From NCBI GenBank assembly GCA_031178025.1, contig JAPSJU010000130.1, positions 1-5,984 on the forward strand: a stretch of DNA of 5,984 nt, written 5' to 3'. Source of the DNA: Agromyces sp. (GTDB taxonomy: Bacteria; Actinomycetota; Actinomycetes; Actinomycetales; Microbacteriaceae). Positions 1 to 5,916 of the stretch are shown piece after piece. Under the pieces are notes generated by a model, which saw only the letters and a program-made list of their open reading frames with translations, was not told the origin of the DNA and did no database searches. The position numbers and the translations under genes were made by a program. How positions within the stretch are numbered: the stretch's first letter is position 1; every line of letters starts with the position of its first letter.

Positions 1-65
1 TCGCGCAAGCGCAGATGGACGCCATCCCGCGGGTGATGATCGACCTGCGGAACCTCTTCCGCTGA
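1..65 (+). CDS. C-terminal end of an unidentified protein (5' truncated by the window edge)
   Basis: A plus-strand frame is open from base 3 and ends at TGA 63-65, giving 20 residues (AQAQMDAIPRVMIDLRNLFR). Nineteen of the 20 codons end in G or C, which matches the coding pattern of the real genes here. A further sign that this is a true gene end is the hairpin starting seven bases after the stop. It converges on ndk, so it is not part of the ileS cluster. The fragment is too short to name. The final strand with a D-x-R-N pattern faintly recalls the C-terminal end of UDP-glucose/GDP-mannose dehydrogenases, but this is only a resemblance and I do not assert it. Confidence 0.55.
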   Translation, partial: AQAQMDAIPRVMIDLRNLFR

Positions 66-71
66 CCGTCG

Positions 72-92
72 CCGTCGGCCCGGAGCCGGCGG
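72..92 (+). terminator. GC-rich hairpin after the plus-strand gene (putative terminator without U-tract)
   Basis: Bases 72-79 (CCGTCGGC) pair with 85-92 (GCCGGCGG) to give eight base pairs including one G-U wobble, closed by a five-base loop. The wobble favours the plus-strand transcript; on the minus strand it becomes an A-C mismatch. It lies seven bases after the stop of the plus-strand gene. There is no run of T after it, so it is not a classical intrinsic terminator. Actinobacteria often end transcripts with hairpins lacking a U-tract, so termination is plausible but inferred. Confidence 0.4.
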
Positions 93-112
93 AACGGTGC
101 GGCCGCGCACGG

Positions 113-142
113 CGGTGCCGCCCCCTCACCCGGCCGGCACCG
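113..142 (-). terminator. GC-rich hairpin downstream of ndk (putative end of the ileS-ndk transcript)
   Basis: Bases 113-120 (CGGTGCCG) are a perfect eight-base inverted repeat of 135-142 (CGGCACCG), with a 14-base loop. The hairpin starts eight bases beyond the ndk stop codon, in the only intergenic gap at this end of the cluster, so it is best placed to end the minus-strand transcript. There is no U-tract on either side. The smaller overlapping hairpin at 111-122 (GGCG/CGCC) may compete with it. Confidence 0.4.
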
Positions 143-150
143 GCGATCGA

Positions 151-573
151 TCAGGCGAACCAGAGCCCGAGCTCGCGCTCGGCGGACTCGATGGAGTCCG
201 AGCCGTGCACGAGGTTCTGCTGCACCTTGAGACCCCAGTCCCGTCCGAAGTCACCGCGGATGGTGCCCGGGGCGGCGGTCGTCGGGTCGGTCGTGCCCGC
301 GAGGCTGCGGAAGCCCTCGATGACGCGGTTGCCTGCGACGCGCATCGCGACGACGGGGCCCGACTGCATGAACTCCACGAGCGGCTCGTAGAACGGCTTG
401 CCCTCGTGTTCGGCGTAGTGCTTCGCGAGCAGTTCGCGGTCGGCCTGGACGAGCCTGATGTCGACGAGGGAGTACCCCTTCGCCTCGATCCGTCGCAGGA
501 TCTCCCCCGTGAGGTTGCGTGCGACCCCGTCGGGCTTCACGAGCACGAGGGTCTCTTCGATGGCGCTGGTCAT
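151..573 (-). CDS. ndk: Nucleoside diphosphate kinase
   Basis: This 140-residue cytosolic enzyme moves the gamma-phosphate of ATP to other (deoxy)nucleoside diphosphates through a phosphohistidine intermediate, balancing NTP pools. Visible family residues are Lys13 (KPDG), Tyr53, Phe61, Arg89, Thr95, Arg106 (TIRGDF), Asn120 and catalytic His123 in the HGSDS motif (123-127). The spacing from Arg106 to His123 is 17 residues, four more than in human or mycobacterial enzymes as I recall them, from an insertion in the GRDWGLKVQQ stretch. The frame is open further upstream, but I chose the ATG at 573 because the family's usual N-terminus follows directly and a purine-rich site (AAGGAA) lies about ten bases before it. 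The start overlaps the DUF4233 stop as ATGA, implying translational coupling. It is the last gene of the ileS cluster. Confidence 0.97.
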   Translation of the reverse strand: MTSAIEETLVLVKPDGVARNLTGEILRRIEAKGYSLVDIRLVQADRELLAKHYAEHEGKPFYEPLVEFMQSGPVVAMRVAGNRVIEGFRSLAGTTDPTTAAPGTIRGDFGRDWGLKVQQNLVHGSDSIESAERELGLWFA

Positions 574-992
574 TCCTGTTCCTTCCCTGGATCGGCGGTC
601 GCCGTCCTGTCTCGGTCGATCCGGTCTCGGTCGATGCGTGCACCGGCGATCATGCAGTACCACCACATGCCGCCGAAGAGGGCGCCGACGAAGAACATCG
701 CAGGGTTGACGAAGCCCGAGGCGATGATGAGCGCCTGGAGCCCCCACCCGAGTGCGTAGCCCCATGCGTGGCGCAGCAGGCCGATCGTCAGCACGAGCGC
801 GAGGATCAGTACGCCGCCCGCGACGAGCGCGACCCAGCGCGGCATGCCGAACGGGCCTTCTCCGTCGGGTGCCAGGCCCCAGACGACGAGGGCCGCGAGG
901 AAGACCACGACGACCTCGAAGGCGAGCACGATCGACGCGAGGCTGCGCCGGACGGAGCGCCCCGCCGGGGTCGGCGCGATGTCGGCGCTCAT
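570..992 (-). CDS. DUF4233 family four-helix membrane protein
   Basis: This 140-residue protein has four predicted membrane segments: about 18-40 (with a buried Glu26), 52-72, 76-95 and 97-117. A short basic N-terminus (GRSVRRS) precedes them, and a charged tail of about 20 residues follows. Such a small membrane protein between folC and ndk is the hallmark of the actinobacterial DUF4233 family, whose function is not known; I assign it by context and topology. The tail holds a tandem IDRDR-IDRDR (120-129) encoded by a 15-base direct repeat. The ATG start overlaps the folC stop (ATGA) and the stop overlaps the ndk start (ATGA). The only purine stretch before the start is a weak TGGGG, so its translation probably depends on coupling to folC. 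The conserved neighbourhood hints at a link with folate or nucleotide metabolism, but nothing in the sequence shows this. Confidence 0.85.
   Translation of the reverse strand: MSADIAPTPAGRSVRRSLASIVLAFEVVVVFLAALVVWGLAPDGEGPFGMPRWVALVAGGVLILALVLTIGLLRHAWGYALGWGLQALIIASGFVNPAMFFVGALFGGMWWYCMIAGARIDRDRIDRDRTATADPGKEQE
606..635. repeat. 15-bp tandem direct repeat (two copies) inside the DUF4233 gene
   Basis: Bases 606-620 and 621-635 are two adjacent 15-mers identical at 14 of 15 positions. The single difference is at the third base (T versus G) and is synonymous (AGG versus CGG, both Arg). In the coding frame each copy encodes IDRDR, so the cytosolic tail carries IDRDRIDRDR. The repeat unit is a multiple of three, so loss or gain of a copy would keep the reading frame. 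Confidence 0.9.
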
Positions 993-2368
993 GCGCGGCC
1001 CCAGCCGCGGTCGGCGGCGATCGCCATGGCCTCGCCGACGAGCGCGATGGATCCGGTCACCACGACGGCGCGCTGCTCGCCGTCAGCCGCCCACGCACGC
1101 GCATCGTCGAGGGCGTCGTCGAGGCGTTCGACGAGATCCACCCGATCGGCTCCCGCGACGCCGGCGAGGATGCGAGCGGCGTCCTCCGCGCCGAGGGCGC
1201 GCTCGGAATCCGGCCTGGTGACGATGAACCGTCCGGGCCTGCTCGCGAGCACGCGGGCCATCCCCTCGACGTCCTTGTCGGCGAGCACGCCGAAGACGAA
1301 CGCGACCTCGGCGAAGTCGAAGTAGTCCTCGAGCGCGGCGACGAGCGACCGCGCGCCGTGCGGATTGTGCGCCGCGTCGACGATGACCACGGGATCGGCG
1401 GCGATCGGCTGGAGGCGCCCCGGGGACGTCGCGATGCCGAGTCCTGCTTCGACGACCTCGTCGGCGAGCCGCACGGCGCCGCCCCCGATGAACGCCTCGA
1501 CCGCCGCGACCGCGACGGCCGCGTTCTCGGCCTGGTGACGCCCGAGGAGCGGAAGCGCGATGTCGCGGTACTCGCCCGCGAGGCCGCGGATGGAGACGAG
1601 CTGGCCGCCGACCGCGACCCGCGACTCGAGCACCCGGAACGCCTGCCCTTCGACCGCGATCGTGGACTCCGTGAGCTCCGCCGCCTCCGTGAGGACCGAC
1701 AGTGCCTCGGCGGGCTGTGCGGCGGAGACGATGGAGGCGGCCGGCTTGATGATCCCCGACTTGGTGCGTGCGATCGCGGTGATGGTGGAACCGAGTCGCG
1801 ACTGGTGGTCGAGGTCGATCGGGGTGAAGACGGCGACCTGCCCGTCGGCGACGTTGGTCGAGTCCCATTCGCCGCCCATCCCGACCTCGAGCACCACGAC
1901 GTCGACCGGGGCATCCGCGAAGCACGCGAACGCCAGGACGGTGAGCGCTTCGAAGAACGTGAGCGGCTCGTCCCCTGCGTGCTCGAGCTCGCGGTCGACC
2001 ATGGCGATGAACGGGGTGATCTCGTCCCAGTTGCGGGCCACGGCCGCATCGTCGATCGGCTCGCCGTCGATCCTGATGCGCTCGGTGAAGCGCTCGAGGT
2101 GCGGGCTGGAGAGCAGGCCGGTGCGCAGTCCGGATGCACGCAGCAGGCTCTCGATCATGCGACTCGTCGAGGTCTTGCCGTTGGTCCCGGTGATGTGGAT
2201 CACCGGTGCCGCACGGTGCGGATCGCCGAGCAGCTCCACGGCTCGCCGTGTCGGTGCAAGGCGAGGCTGCGGAGCGCCCTCGCCGACCCTGGCGAGCAGC
2301 GCCGCGTAGACGGCGTCGGCCTCGTCCCTGGCCTCGGCGTCGTCGTAGTCGTCGGATGCGTCGGTCAC
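989..2368 (-). CDS. folC: Bifunctional folylpolyglutamate synthase / dihydrofolate synthase
   Basis: This 459-residue Mur-ligase-family enzyme of the cytosol adds glutamate to dihydropteroate (making dihydrofolate) and then extends the polyglutamate tail of folates, using ATP. The N-terminal ATPase domain shows the P-loop GTNGKTS (61-67), SSPHLERFTERI (87-98), TFFEALT (137-143), EVGMGGEWDSTN (161-172) and the magnesium/carbamyl-lysine region DHQSRLG to KSGIIKP (187-209; probable modified Lys203). GRHQAENAAVA (277-287), SPGRLQ (315-320) and DAAHNPHGA (331-339) mark the passage into the C-terminal ligase domain. The length is normal for actinobacteria. Whether it is truly bifunctional is inferred from family habit. 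The GTG start at 2368 overlaps the ileS stop as GTGA; GGAG at 2374-2377, five bases upstream and inside the last ileS codons, supports it. The stop overlaps the DUF4233 start. Confidence 0.96.
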   Translation of the reverse strand: MTDASDDYDDAEARDEADAVYAALLARVGEGAPQPRLAPTRRAVELLGDPHRAAPVIHITGTNGKTSTSRMIESLLRASGLRTGLLSSPHLERFTERIRIDGEPIDDAAVARNWDEITPFIAMVDRELEHAGDEPLTFFEALTVLAFACFADAPVDVVVLEVGMGGEWDSTNVADGQVAVFTPIDLDHQSRLGSTITAIARTKSGIIKPAASIVSAAQPAEALSVLTEAAELTESTIAVEGQAFRVLESRVAVGGQLVSIRGLAGEYRDIALPLLGRHQAENAAVAVAAVEAFIGGGAVRLADEVVEAGLGIATSPGRLQPIAADPVVIVDAAHNPHGARSLVAALEDYFDFAEVAFVFGVLADKDVEGMARVLASRPGRFIVTRPDSERALGAEDAARILAGVAGADRVDLVERLDDALDDARAWAADGEQRAVVVTGSIALVGEAMAIAADRGWGRA

Positions 2369-5300
2369 AGCTTCTCCAGATCCACGAGGAGGGATGAGCC
2401 GTCGCCGACCTGGCGCGCGGCGGCGCCTGAGGCGTCGGCGGACGACTGGATGTCGAGTTCGAGGGCGAGCGTCTCACGGGCGATGAGCTCCCGGTGCGCG
2501 ATGGCGGCGGCCGCGCCCCCCGCGTCGAGGGTGAGCCCGAGTCGGATGCGATCGCCGACGTCGAGCCCGGCGGCCTTCCGCGACTCCTGCACGACGCGCA
2601 CGATGTCGCGGGCGAGCCCCTCCGCCTCGAGCTCGGGTGTCGTCGCCGTGTCGAGGAGGACGAACCCGCCGTCGGCGAGGAGCGCGAGCGACGTCGAGCC
2701 GTCGGCCGAGCCGCCTGCCTCGAGCACGAGCTCGTACTCGCCGGGCTCGAGCGGGATGCCTCCCGCGACGACCCGATCGCCGTCCAGCGTCCAGTCACCC
2801 GAGCGCGCCGCCCGGATGGCCTGCTGCACCGACTTGCCGAGGCGCGGACCCGCCGCGCGGGCGTTCACGCTGACGCGCTTCGTCACGCCGTAGGCCTCGG
2901 CGCTCGAGTCGTCGAGGGTGACGAGATCGACGACCTTGACGTTCAGCTCGTCGCGCAGGATTCCCACGAACGGCGCGAGCGCCGCGGCATCCGAGGCCAC
3001 CACGGTGAGCTTCGCCAGGGGAAGGCGCACGCGCCGGCCCGCCTGCTTGCGCAGGGCGAGCACCGCGCCGCTGACCTCGCGCACGGCGTCCATGGCCGCC
3101 ACGAGGTCATCGTCGGCGGGGAACTCCGCCGCGTCGGGCCAGTCCGCGAGGTGCACGCTGCGGCCGCCGGTGAGTCCTCGCCACACCTGCTCCGTCACGA
3201 GCGGAAGCAGCGGCGCCGCGAGGCGAGTGAACGTCTCGAGCACGGTGTAGAGGGTGTCGAACGCCTCGTGGCCGCTGCCGTCGTCGTCGACGCCAGCCCA
3301 GAACCGGTCTCGCGATCGCCGCACGTACCAGTTGGTGAGCACATCGGCGAAGTCGCGCAGCTTCTGCGCTGCGAGCGTCGAGTCGAAGTCCTCCAGGTCC
3401 GCCGTGACCGAGGTGACGAGATCGCCCAGCTTCGCGAGCAGGTAGCGATCGAGCACGTCGGTGGAGTCGGTGCGTCGCCTCGCCTCGTAGCCGCCCTCGC
3501 GAGCGGTGTTCGCGTACAGGGAGAAGAAGTACCAGGTGCTCCAGAGCGGCAGCATGACCTGGCGCACGCCTTCGCGGATGCCCTCCTCGGTGACGACCAG
3601 GTTGCCGCCGCGCAGCACCGGACTGGACATGAGGAACCAGCGCATCGCATCGGACCCGTCGCGGTCGAAGACCTCGTTCACGTCGGGATAGTTGCGCAGC
3701 GACTTCGACATCTTCTGGCCGTCGCTGCCGAGCACGATGCCATGGCTGACGACGTTGCGGTACGCCGGCCGGTCGAAGAGCGCCGTCGAGAGCACGTGCA
3801 TCACGTAGAACCAGCCGCGTGTCTGCCCGATGTACTCGACGATGAAGTCGGACGGGTGATGCGTGTCGAACCAGTCCCGGTTCTCGAACGGGTAGTGCAC
3901 CTGCGCGAAGGGCATCGACCCCGAGTCGAACCACACGTCGAGCACGTCGGGAATGCGGCGCATCGTGGAGCGGCCGGTCGGGTCGTCGGGATTGGGCCGC
4001 GTGAGCTCGTCGATGTAGGGCCGGTGCAGGTCGGGCTCTCCGGCGGCGTTGCGCGGCAGCCGCCCGAAATCGCGTTCGAGCTCCTCGAGCGAGCCGTACA
4101 CGTCGACGCGGGGGTGTTCCGGGTCGTCGCTCTTCCACACCGGGATGGGCGAACCCCAGTACCGGTTGCGGCTGATCGACCAGTCGCGCGCGCCGGCCAC
4201 CCACTTCCCGAACTGCCCGTCCTTGACGTTCTCCGGCACCCAGGTGATCTCCTGGTTGAGCTCGCCCATCCGATCGCGGAACTCGGGCACCCGGATGAAC
4301 CAGCTGGACACCGCCTTGTAGATGAGCGGATTGCGGCACCGCCAGCAGTGCGGGTAGGAGTGCTCGTAGCTCGCCTGCCGCAGGAGCCGCCCCTCTGCCT
4401 TCAGCAGCTGGGTGAGCGGCTTGTTCGCGTCGCTCCAGAGCATGCCGGCGACATCCGTCACGGCGGGGAGGAACCGGCCGGCGTCGTCGAGCGAGATGAT
4501 GACCGGGATGCCGGCGGCTTCGCCGATCCTCTGGTCCTCCTCGCCGTACGCGGGGGCCTGGTGCACGATGCCCGTACCGTCGTCGGTGGTGACGTAGTCG
4601 GCGACGAGGATCTGCCACGCATTCTGGAGACCGTGGGCCTCGACGTCGGCGTAGTACTCGAAGAGGCGGTCGTAGGTGACGCCCTCGAGCTCGGCGCCCC
4701 GGAGCGTGCGACTCACCGCCGCCCTGGCGTCCTCGGCGGAGTCGTAGCCGAGCTCCTTCGCGTAGTTGCCGACGAGGTCGTGCGCGAGCAGGTACTCCGC
4801 CCACAGCACCTCGGTGTCGGATTCCCCTGCCCGCTCGCGCAGGACGGTCGCGTCGGGCGTGCCGTTCGGGCCCGCCGGGACGACTGCGTAGTCGATCTCG
4901 GGTCCCACGGCGAGGGCGAAGTTCGTGGGGAGGGTCCAGGGCGTCGTCGTCCAGGCGAGCGCACGCACCGCCGTGAGGCCGAGGGCCTCGGCCTTGGCGC
5001 CGGTCAGCGGGAACGTGACCGTCACGGTCTGGTCCTGCCGCATCTTGTAGACGTCGTCGTCCATGCGGAGTTCGTGGTTGGAGAGCGGGGTCTGGTCGCG
5101 CCAGCAGTACGGCAGCACCCGGTAGCCCTCGTACGCGAGGCCCTTGTCGTGCAGCGTCTTGAACGCCCAGATGACGGACTCCATGAAGCTCACGTCGAGC
5201 GTCTTGTAGTCGTGCTCGAAGTCGACCCAGCGCGCCTGCCGGGTGACGTACTCCTGCCACTCCCGGGTGTAGCGCAGTACCGAGTCCCGCGCGGCCTGGT

Positions 5301-5667
5301 TGAAGGCCGCGATGCCCATCTCCTCGATCTCGCTCTTGTCGGTGATGCCGAGCTGGCGCTCGGCTTCCAGCTCGGCGGGGAGCCCGTGGGTGTCCCACCC
5401 GAAGCGACGGTGCACCTGGCGGCCGCGCATGGTCTGGAAGCGCGGGAACAGGTCCTTCGCGTAGCCCGTGAGGAGGTGTCCGTAGTGGGGCAGGCCGTTC
5501 GCGAACGGCGGGCCGTCGTAGAAGACCCACTCCGACGCGCCCTGGCGCTGGTCGATCGACGCCTGGAATGTGCCGTCGGACTCCCAGAATGCGAGCACCT
5601 CGCGCTCGATGGCGGGGAAGTCGGGTGAGGGGGCGACACCATGGTCGTCTGGGGTGCGGGGGTACAC
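2365..5667 (-). CDS. ileS: Isoleucyl-tRNA synthetase (IleRS2-like class I enzyme)
   Basis: This 1100-residue cytosolic enzyme charges tRNA-Ile with isoleucine and edits mischarged valine. Motifs in order: FYDGPPFANGLPHYGH, with the HIGH-type signature HYGH at 61-64; CWRDQTPLSNHE (188-199); the editing domain with WTTTPWTLPTN (239-249) and GTGIVHQAPAYGEED (364-378, probable editing Asp378); YPHCWRC (438-444), a possible metal site; DVWFDSG (577-583); and KMSKS (652-656). An anticodon-binding helical domain starts near 700 and a long C-terminal extension runs to 1100. Length, HYGH and the lack of a cysteine-rich C-terminal zinc finger fit the eukaryote-like IleRS2 clade, often tolerant of mupirocin; that tolerance is inference. 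The GTG start at 5667 is supported by AAGGAG five bases upstream. It is the first gene of the cluster, sits behind a T-box leader, and overlaps folC by four bases. Confidence 0.98.
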   Translation of the reverse strand: MYPRTPDDHGVAPSPDFPAIEREVLAFWESDGTFQASIDQRQGASEWVFYDGPPFANGLPHYGHLLTGYAKDLFPRFQTMRGRQVHRRFGWDTHGLPAELEAERQLGITDKSEIEEMGIAAFNQAARDSVLRYTREWQEYVTRQARWVDFEHDYKTLDVSFMESVIWAFKTLHDKGLAYEGYRVLPYCWRDQTPLSNHELRMDDDVYKMRQDQTVTVTFPLTGAKAEALGLTAVRALAWTTTPWTLPTNFALAVGPEIDYAVVPAGPNGTPDATVLRERAGESDTEVLWAEYLLAHDLVGNYAKELGYDSAEDARAAVSRTLRGAELEGVTYDRLFEYYADVEAHGLQNAWQILVADYVTTDDGTGIVHQAPAYGEEDQRIGEAAGIPVIISLDDAGRFLPAVTDVAGMLWSDANKPLTQLLKAEGRLLRQASYEHSYPHCWRCRNPLIYKAVSSWFIRVPEFRDRMGELNQEITWVPENVKDGQFGKWVAGARDWSISRNRYWGSPIPVWKSDDPEHPRVDVYGSLEELERDFGRLPRNAAGEPDLHRPYIDELTRPNPDDPTGRSTMRRIPDVLDVWFDSGSMPFAQVHYPFENRDWFDTHHPSDFIVEYIGQTRGWFYVMHVLSTALFDRPAYRNVVSHGIVLGSDGQKMSKSLRNYPDVNEVFDRDGSDAMRWFLMSSPVLRGGNLVVTEEGIREGVRQVMLPLWSTWYFFSLYANTAREGGYEARRRTDSTDVLDRYLLAKLGDLVTSVTADLEDFDSTLAAQKLRDFADVLTNWYVRRSRDRFWAGVDDDGSGHEAFDTLYTVLETFTRLAAPLLPLVTEQVWRGLTGGRSVHLADWPDAAEFPADDDLVAAMDAVREVSGAVLALRKQAGRRVRLPLAKLTVVASDAAALAPFVGILRDELNVKVVDLVTLDDSSAEAYGVTKRVSVNARAAGPRLGKSVQQAIRAARSGDWTLDGDRVVAGGIPLEPGEYELVLEAGGSADGSTSLALLADGGFVLLDTATTPELEAEGLARDIVRVVQESRKAAGLDVGDRIRLGLTLDAGGAAAAIAHRELIARETLALELDIQSSADASGAAARQVGDGSSLLVDLEKL

Positions 5668-5672
5668 GCTCG

Positions 5673-5678
5673 CTCCTT
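5673..5678 (-). promoter_or_regulatory. ileS ribosome-binding site, target of T-box sequestration
   Basis: The minus strand reads AAGGAG, a near-perfect Shine-Dalgarno sequence, five bases before the GTG start of ileS. It decides the start choice. The core AGGA (5677-5674) can pair with UCCU at 5703-5700, and flanking GC (5680-5679) with GC (5698-5697). An alternative register pairs GCGAG (5673-5669) with CUCGC (5701-5697). Either pairing would hide the site. Confidence 0.85.
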
Positions 5679-5700
5679 GCGGGGACGGATGCTCTCGCGA

Positions 5701-5759
5701 GGACGCCGACGACCCGATCGGGCCACCGCCGCGGTACCACCTCGCTTGCCTCGGCGTCC
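5701..5759 (-). promoter_or_regulatory. Antisequestrator domain of the T-box leader
   Basis: Nine perfect base pairs (5759-5751 with 5709-5701) close a domain holding the conserved T-box at 5742-5729 and an inner hairpin GGCCC/GGGUC with GAUC loop (5724-5711). The UGGU bulge is complementary to the 3' ACCA of tRNA-Ile with discriminator A. Binding of an uncharged tRNA end should stabilise this fold and keep bases 5703-5701 away from the ribosome-binding site. The nine-pair helix is seen directly; the switching role follows from the known T-box mechanism. Confidence 0.75.
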
Positions 5760-5878
5760 GACGACTCCGAAGCCCCTCGTTTGCAGGCTGTCACGGGCCC
5801 GCCCGTTCGGTTCTACTGACGGAGCGGATGCCTCTCGGCCCGCGCCCGCGTTCCTCCGAAGACTCCCCGGTGATGGCC

Positions 5879-5916
5879 GGATCGACGTCGTTGCCTCCAG
5901 ACTACCGTGTCGATCC
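5879..5916. repeat. Perfect 8-bp inverted repeat flanking the -10-like element
   Basis: On the plus strand GGATCGAC (5879-5886) is repeated inverted as GTCGATCC (5909-5916), with 22 bases between. The -10-like hexamer (5899-5904) sits in the spacer. The right-hand arm overlaps the end of the neighbouring reading frame and the left-hand arm overlaps the 5' strand of the T-box specifier hairpin. It could be an operator, an RNA helix if transcription starts farther upstream, or chance. Confidence 0.6.
5899..5904 (-). promoter_or_regulatory. Candidate -10 element for the ileS-folC-DUF4233-ndk transcript
   Basis: The minus strand reads TAGTCT, four of six matches to TATAAT with the conserved first TA and last T. 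It is placed so that transcription would begin near 5894-5892, just ahead of the T-box specifier hairpin. No good -35 hexamer is visible 16-18 bases upstream (TGCTCC at 5927-5922 is poor), which is common in actinobacteria. Its TAG also serves as the stop codon of the upstream reading frame. The evidence is position plus a partial match only. Confidence 0.4.

Larger units (their letters stand above)
5668..5894 (-). ncRNA. ileS T-box riboswitch leader, ultrashort Stem I, translational type
   Basis: This untranslated leader should bind tRNA-Ile and sense whether it is charged. The specifier AUC (5874-5872) lies in the loop CCAUCA of a short CCGG/CCGG hairpin (5880-5867), the expected ultrashort Stem I. 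A UUCGG-capped Stem II follows (5862-5852, ending GGAAC), then a segment with GUAGAACCGAACGGG and the hairpin ACGGG/CCCGU (5806-5793), which resembles the Stem IIA/B pseudoknot region. Next comes a small ACGA/UCGU stem (5780-5761). The T-box AGGUGGUACCGCGG is at 5742-5729 with bulge UGGU (5739-5736), matching an ACCA tRNA end. A perfect nine-pair helix, GGACGCCGA (5759-5751) with UCGGCGUCC (5709-5701), encloses it. There is no terminator U-run, and the 3' strand can instead pair with the ileS ribosome-binding site. The class is known from actinobacterial ileS genes; the pairings are my hand reading. Confidence 0.93.

Noticed and set aside
97..759. Plus-strand 220-codon frame opposite ndk
   Set aside because: It is antisense to a clear ndk and part of DUF4233, with no motif and no convincing ribosome-binding site.
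574..765. N-terminal extension of ndk to 204 residues
   Set aside because: The extra 64 residues lie wholly within the DUF4233 gene in another frame, are Arg-rich, and precede the ordinary Ndk N-terminus. The ATG at 573 has a ribosome-binding site and a normal family length.
752..2893. Long plus-strand open frame (713 codons) opposite DUF4233, folC and the end of ileS
   Set aside because: It spans two real gene junctions on the other strand, is low-complexity Arg/Asp/Gly-rich, and has no family motif. It is a GC-driven shadow.
2494..5628. Very long plus-strand open frame (1044 codons) opposite ileS
   Set aside because: The minus strand carries every IleRS motif across this stretch. The antisense translation is rich in R, V, H, E and G with no recognisable motif, as expected from mirrored GC3-rich codons.
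5701..5759. Intrinsic transcription terminator formed by the nine-pair inverted repeat upstream of ileS
   Set aside because: No U-run follows, the arms enclose the conserved T-box, and the leader fits translational control better.
3107..5794. Second minus-strand frame (895 codons) overlapping ileS and its leader
   Set aside because: It is Arg/Pro/Ala-rich out-of-frame translation of ileS, and it would run through the structured T-box leader.
5883..5890. CGACGTCG palindrome as a protein-binding operator
   Set aside because: Eight-base palindromes are common in DNA this GC-rich, and this one lies in the conserved leader start of the T-box, so it needs no separate explanation.
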